Shown piece by piece: positions 4,387 through 5,711 of a DNA stretch of 5,711 nucleotides. The position numbers and the translations under genes were made by a program. How positions within the stretch are numbered: the first letter of the stretch is position 1; each line of letters starts with the position of its first letter. Below the pieces are notes generated by a model. The model worked only from the letters and a program-made list of their open reading frames with translations, was not told where the DNA came from and made no database searches. Origin of the DNA: Deltaproteobacteria bacterium (lineage in GTDB: Bacteria; Desulfobacterota; DSM-4660; Desulfatiglandales; Desulfatiglandaceae); NCBI GenBank assembly GCA_011051075.1, contig DREN01000075.1, positions 1-5,711 on the forward strand, given 5' to 3'.

Positions 4387-5522
4387 AACAGGTCAAGAGG
4401 GTGGTGATCAAGGTGGGAAGCGGAGTACTGACCTTACCCGACGGCCTGAACACGGTGGTCATCGAGGGCCTCACAACGGAGATATGTTCTTTGAAACGGG
4501 AGGGGACAGAGGTCCTTCTGGTTTCATCCGGCGCCGTTGCCTCGGGACTGAGGAAGATCGGCATGCCCAGGAGGCCCCACTCCGTTTCCCAGCAGCAGGC
4601 CGTGGCCGCGGTAGGGCAGAGCAGCCTCATAATGGCCTATGAAGACGCCTTTGAGCGCCACGGCCACAAGGTGGCCCAGATCCTGCTAACACGGGACGAT
4701 CTTACCCACAGACGCCGGTATCTGAACGCCCGCAACACCCTGTTCACCCTCCTTTCATGGAACATCGTGCCGATCATAAATGAAAACGACACGGTTGTGG
4801 TGGATGAGCTCAAGTTTGGAGATAACGACAACCTGAGCGCCATGGTGACCAACCTGACCGAGTCGCACCTCCTCGTAAACCTCACCGACATTGACGGACT
4901 TTTCGACAAGGACCCCAGGGAACACCAGGACGCCCGGCTCATTGAGGTGGTGGAAAAGGCGGACAGGAGGATAATGAGGTACGCCGGTTCCATACCAGGC
5001 TTCCTTGGGACCGGGGGCATGGCCAGCAAGATCAAGGCGGCCAGGAAGGTTACCCTCAGGGGGGTGCCGGCCATCATTGCCAATGGCCTGAAACCGGGTA
5101 TCCTCGGCCGAATATTCTCAGGAAAAAAAGAGGGCACACTGTTTCTGCCTGCAGAGGCCACCCTGTGCAGCCGCAAGCACTGGATCGCCTTTACCAAGTC
5201 ACCCAGGGGCCAGATAGTCATTGACAGGGGGGCTGAAAGGGCTATTTTGAAAAACGGGAAGAGCCTTCTCCCCTCGGGCATGTTGGAGGTGAGGGGGAGG
5301 TTCAGCCAGGGCAACTCGGTGGTCCTCCTTAACGAGGCCGGGGAGCCGGTTGCAGTGGGCATGGTGAATTACCATTCAGGAGATATCAGGAAAATCATCG
5401 GGGCAAGGAGCACAGAGATCGAATCAAGGCTGGGGTTCAAGCACGACGACGAGGTAATCCATCGGGACAACCTTGTCCTCACTGCCCAGATGGAGGCGGG
5501 AGACGATCAATGTCTGTTGTAG
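4332..5522 (+). CDS. proB: Glutamate 5-kinase with PUA domain
   Basis: ProB phosphorylates L-glutamate with ATP to give gamma-glutamyl phosphate, the first committed step of proline synthesis. The amino-acid kinase domain (about 22-270) shows VVIKVGSGVLT (24-34), VLLVSSGAVASG (61-72), INENDTV (149-155), KFGDNDNLSAMV (161-172), LTDIDGLFDKDPR (184-196) and GTGGMASKIKAA (226-237). A PUA domain follows (about 291-369), as in E. coli ProB. Proline feedback inhibition is usual for the family. The 396-residue form from ATG 4332 overlaps obgE by 55 bp and has 22 residues before the first kinase strand, more than usual. Met8 (ATG 4353) gives 389 residues and a 34-bp overlap; neither start has a strong ribosome binding site. 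The gene therefore depends on read-through from obgE. Confidence 0.97.
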   Translation: MERDTEKMGAERVRKELLKQVKRVVIKVGSGVLTLPDGLNTVVIEGLTTEICSLKREGTEVLLVSSGAVASGLRKIGMPRRPHSVSQQQAVAAVGQSSLIMAYEDAFERHGHKVAQILLTRDDLTHRRRYLNARNTLFTLLSWNIVPIINENDTVVVDELKFGDNDNLSAMVTNLTESHLLVNLTDIDGLFDKDPREHQDARLIEVVEKADRRIMRYAGSIPGFLGTGGMASKIKAARKVTLRGVPAIIANGLKPGILGRIFSGKKEGTLFLPAEATLCSRKHWIAFTKSPRGQIVIDRGAERAILKNGKSLLPSGMLEVRGRFSQGNSVVLLNEAGEPVAVGMVNYHSGDIRKIIGARSTEIESRLGFKHDDEVIHRDNLVLTAQMEAGDDQCLL

Positions 5523-5711
5523 AAATCATAGAGACCATGGCCGTAGAGGCCAAAGAGGCCTCAAGGGCCCTGAGAAGCCTGGAACGGGCACAGAAGGACC
5601 ATGCCCTCAGGCTCATGTCCAAGAAGCTTCTGGACCATCAGGAAGAGATAATAGCCGAGAACAGAAGAGACCTTCGGGGGGCCAGAGAGGCAGGCCTATC
5701 CCCGGCCATGA
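5510..5711 (+). CDS. proA: Gamma-glutamyl phosphate reductase, N-terminal part, cut by window edge
   Basis: Only the first 67 residues are visible, running off the right edge. They start MSVVEIIETMAVEAKEASRAL and include the helix with HALRLMSKKLL and the family block IIAENRRDLRGAREAGLSPAM (47-67), typical of the ProA N-terminus in the aldehyde dehydrogenase superfamily. The enzyme reduces gamma-glutamyl phosphate to glutamate-5-semialdehyde with NADPH, directly using the unstable ProB product. The ATG at 5510 overlaps the end of proB by 13 bp, with GGGAG at 5498-5502 seven nt upstream, so the two subunits are probably co-translated. The catalytic cysteine lies outside the window. Confidence 0.95.
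   Translation, partial: MSVVEIIETMAVEAKEASRALRSLERAQKDHALRLMSKKLLDHQEEIIAENRRDLRGAREAGLSPAM

Noticed and set aside
4637..5362. A 241-codon minus-strand frame opposite proB
   Set aside because: It is the antisense of a well-supported proB, rich in Ser/Arg/Leu as expected from mirrored GC-rich codons, with no recognisable domain.
1..5711. CRISPR array, tRNA or rRNA genes
   Set aside because: No regularly spaced direct repeats, cloverleaf with CCA-type end, or rRNA-like conserved stretches were seen on either strand.

Overview
The window most likely comes from a Desulfobacterota (former Deltaproteobacteria) genome or a close relative. The evidence is the block rplU-rpmA-obgE-proB-proA, which is a typical order in that group, together with GC-rich coding sequence, good Shine-Dalgarno sites and E. 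coli-like -35/-10 promoters. The lineage is an inference from gene order and protein character; no database search was possible.

Layout. Positions 1-1129 (minus strand) hold the N-terminal 376 residues of an IS1634-type (IS4 superfamily) transposase that runs off the left edge. Its own strong promoter lies so close to the ATG that the mRNA would be leaderless or nearly so. From 1130 to about 1650 there is no convincing large gene. This stretch holds a terminator-like hairpin, an inverted repeat (TTCTCAC/GTGAGAA), a candidate promoter near 1515-1543, a possible 26-codon leader ORF and a short perfect hairpin. Positions 1675-2446 (plus strand) hold a tight two-gene cassette: a 70-residue charged helical protein whose end overlaps a 190-residue nucleotidyltransferase of the MNT/AbiEii-like type. 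It resembles a toxin-antitoxin or defence-type module and is the least explained unit here. Positions 2447-2710 are the regulatory region of the ribosomal operon. They carry a good promoter flanked by copies of a GGAAATTTCC-like palindrome, and a leader of about 118 nt that can fold into a three-way junction just before the rplU ribosome binding site.

From 2711 to the right edge is one housekeeping operon: ribosomal proteins L21 and L27, the ribosome-assembly GTPase Obg, then glutamate 5-kinase (ProB) and the start of glutamyl-phosphate reductase (ProA). The genes are closely packed: obgE and proB overlap by up to 55 bp, and proB and proA by 13 bp. The first three genes serve the 50S ribosomal subunit. 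The last two catalyse the first two steps from glutamate toward proline. The mobile element and the nucleotidyltransferase cassette form an accessory patch directly upstream of this conserved operon.
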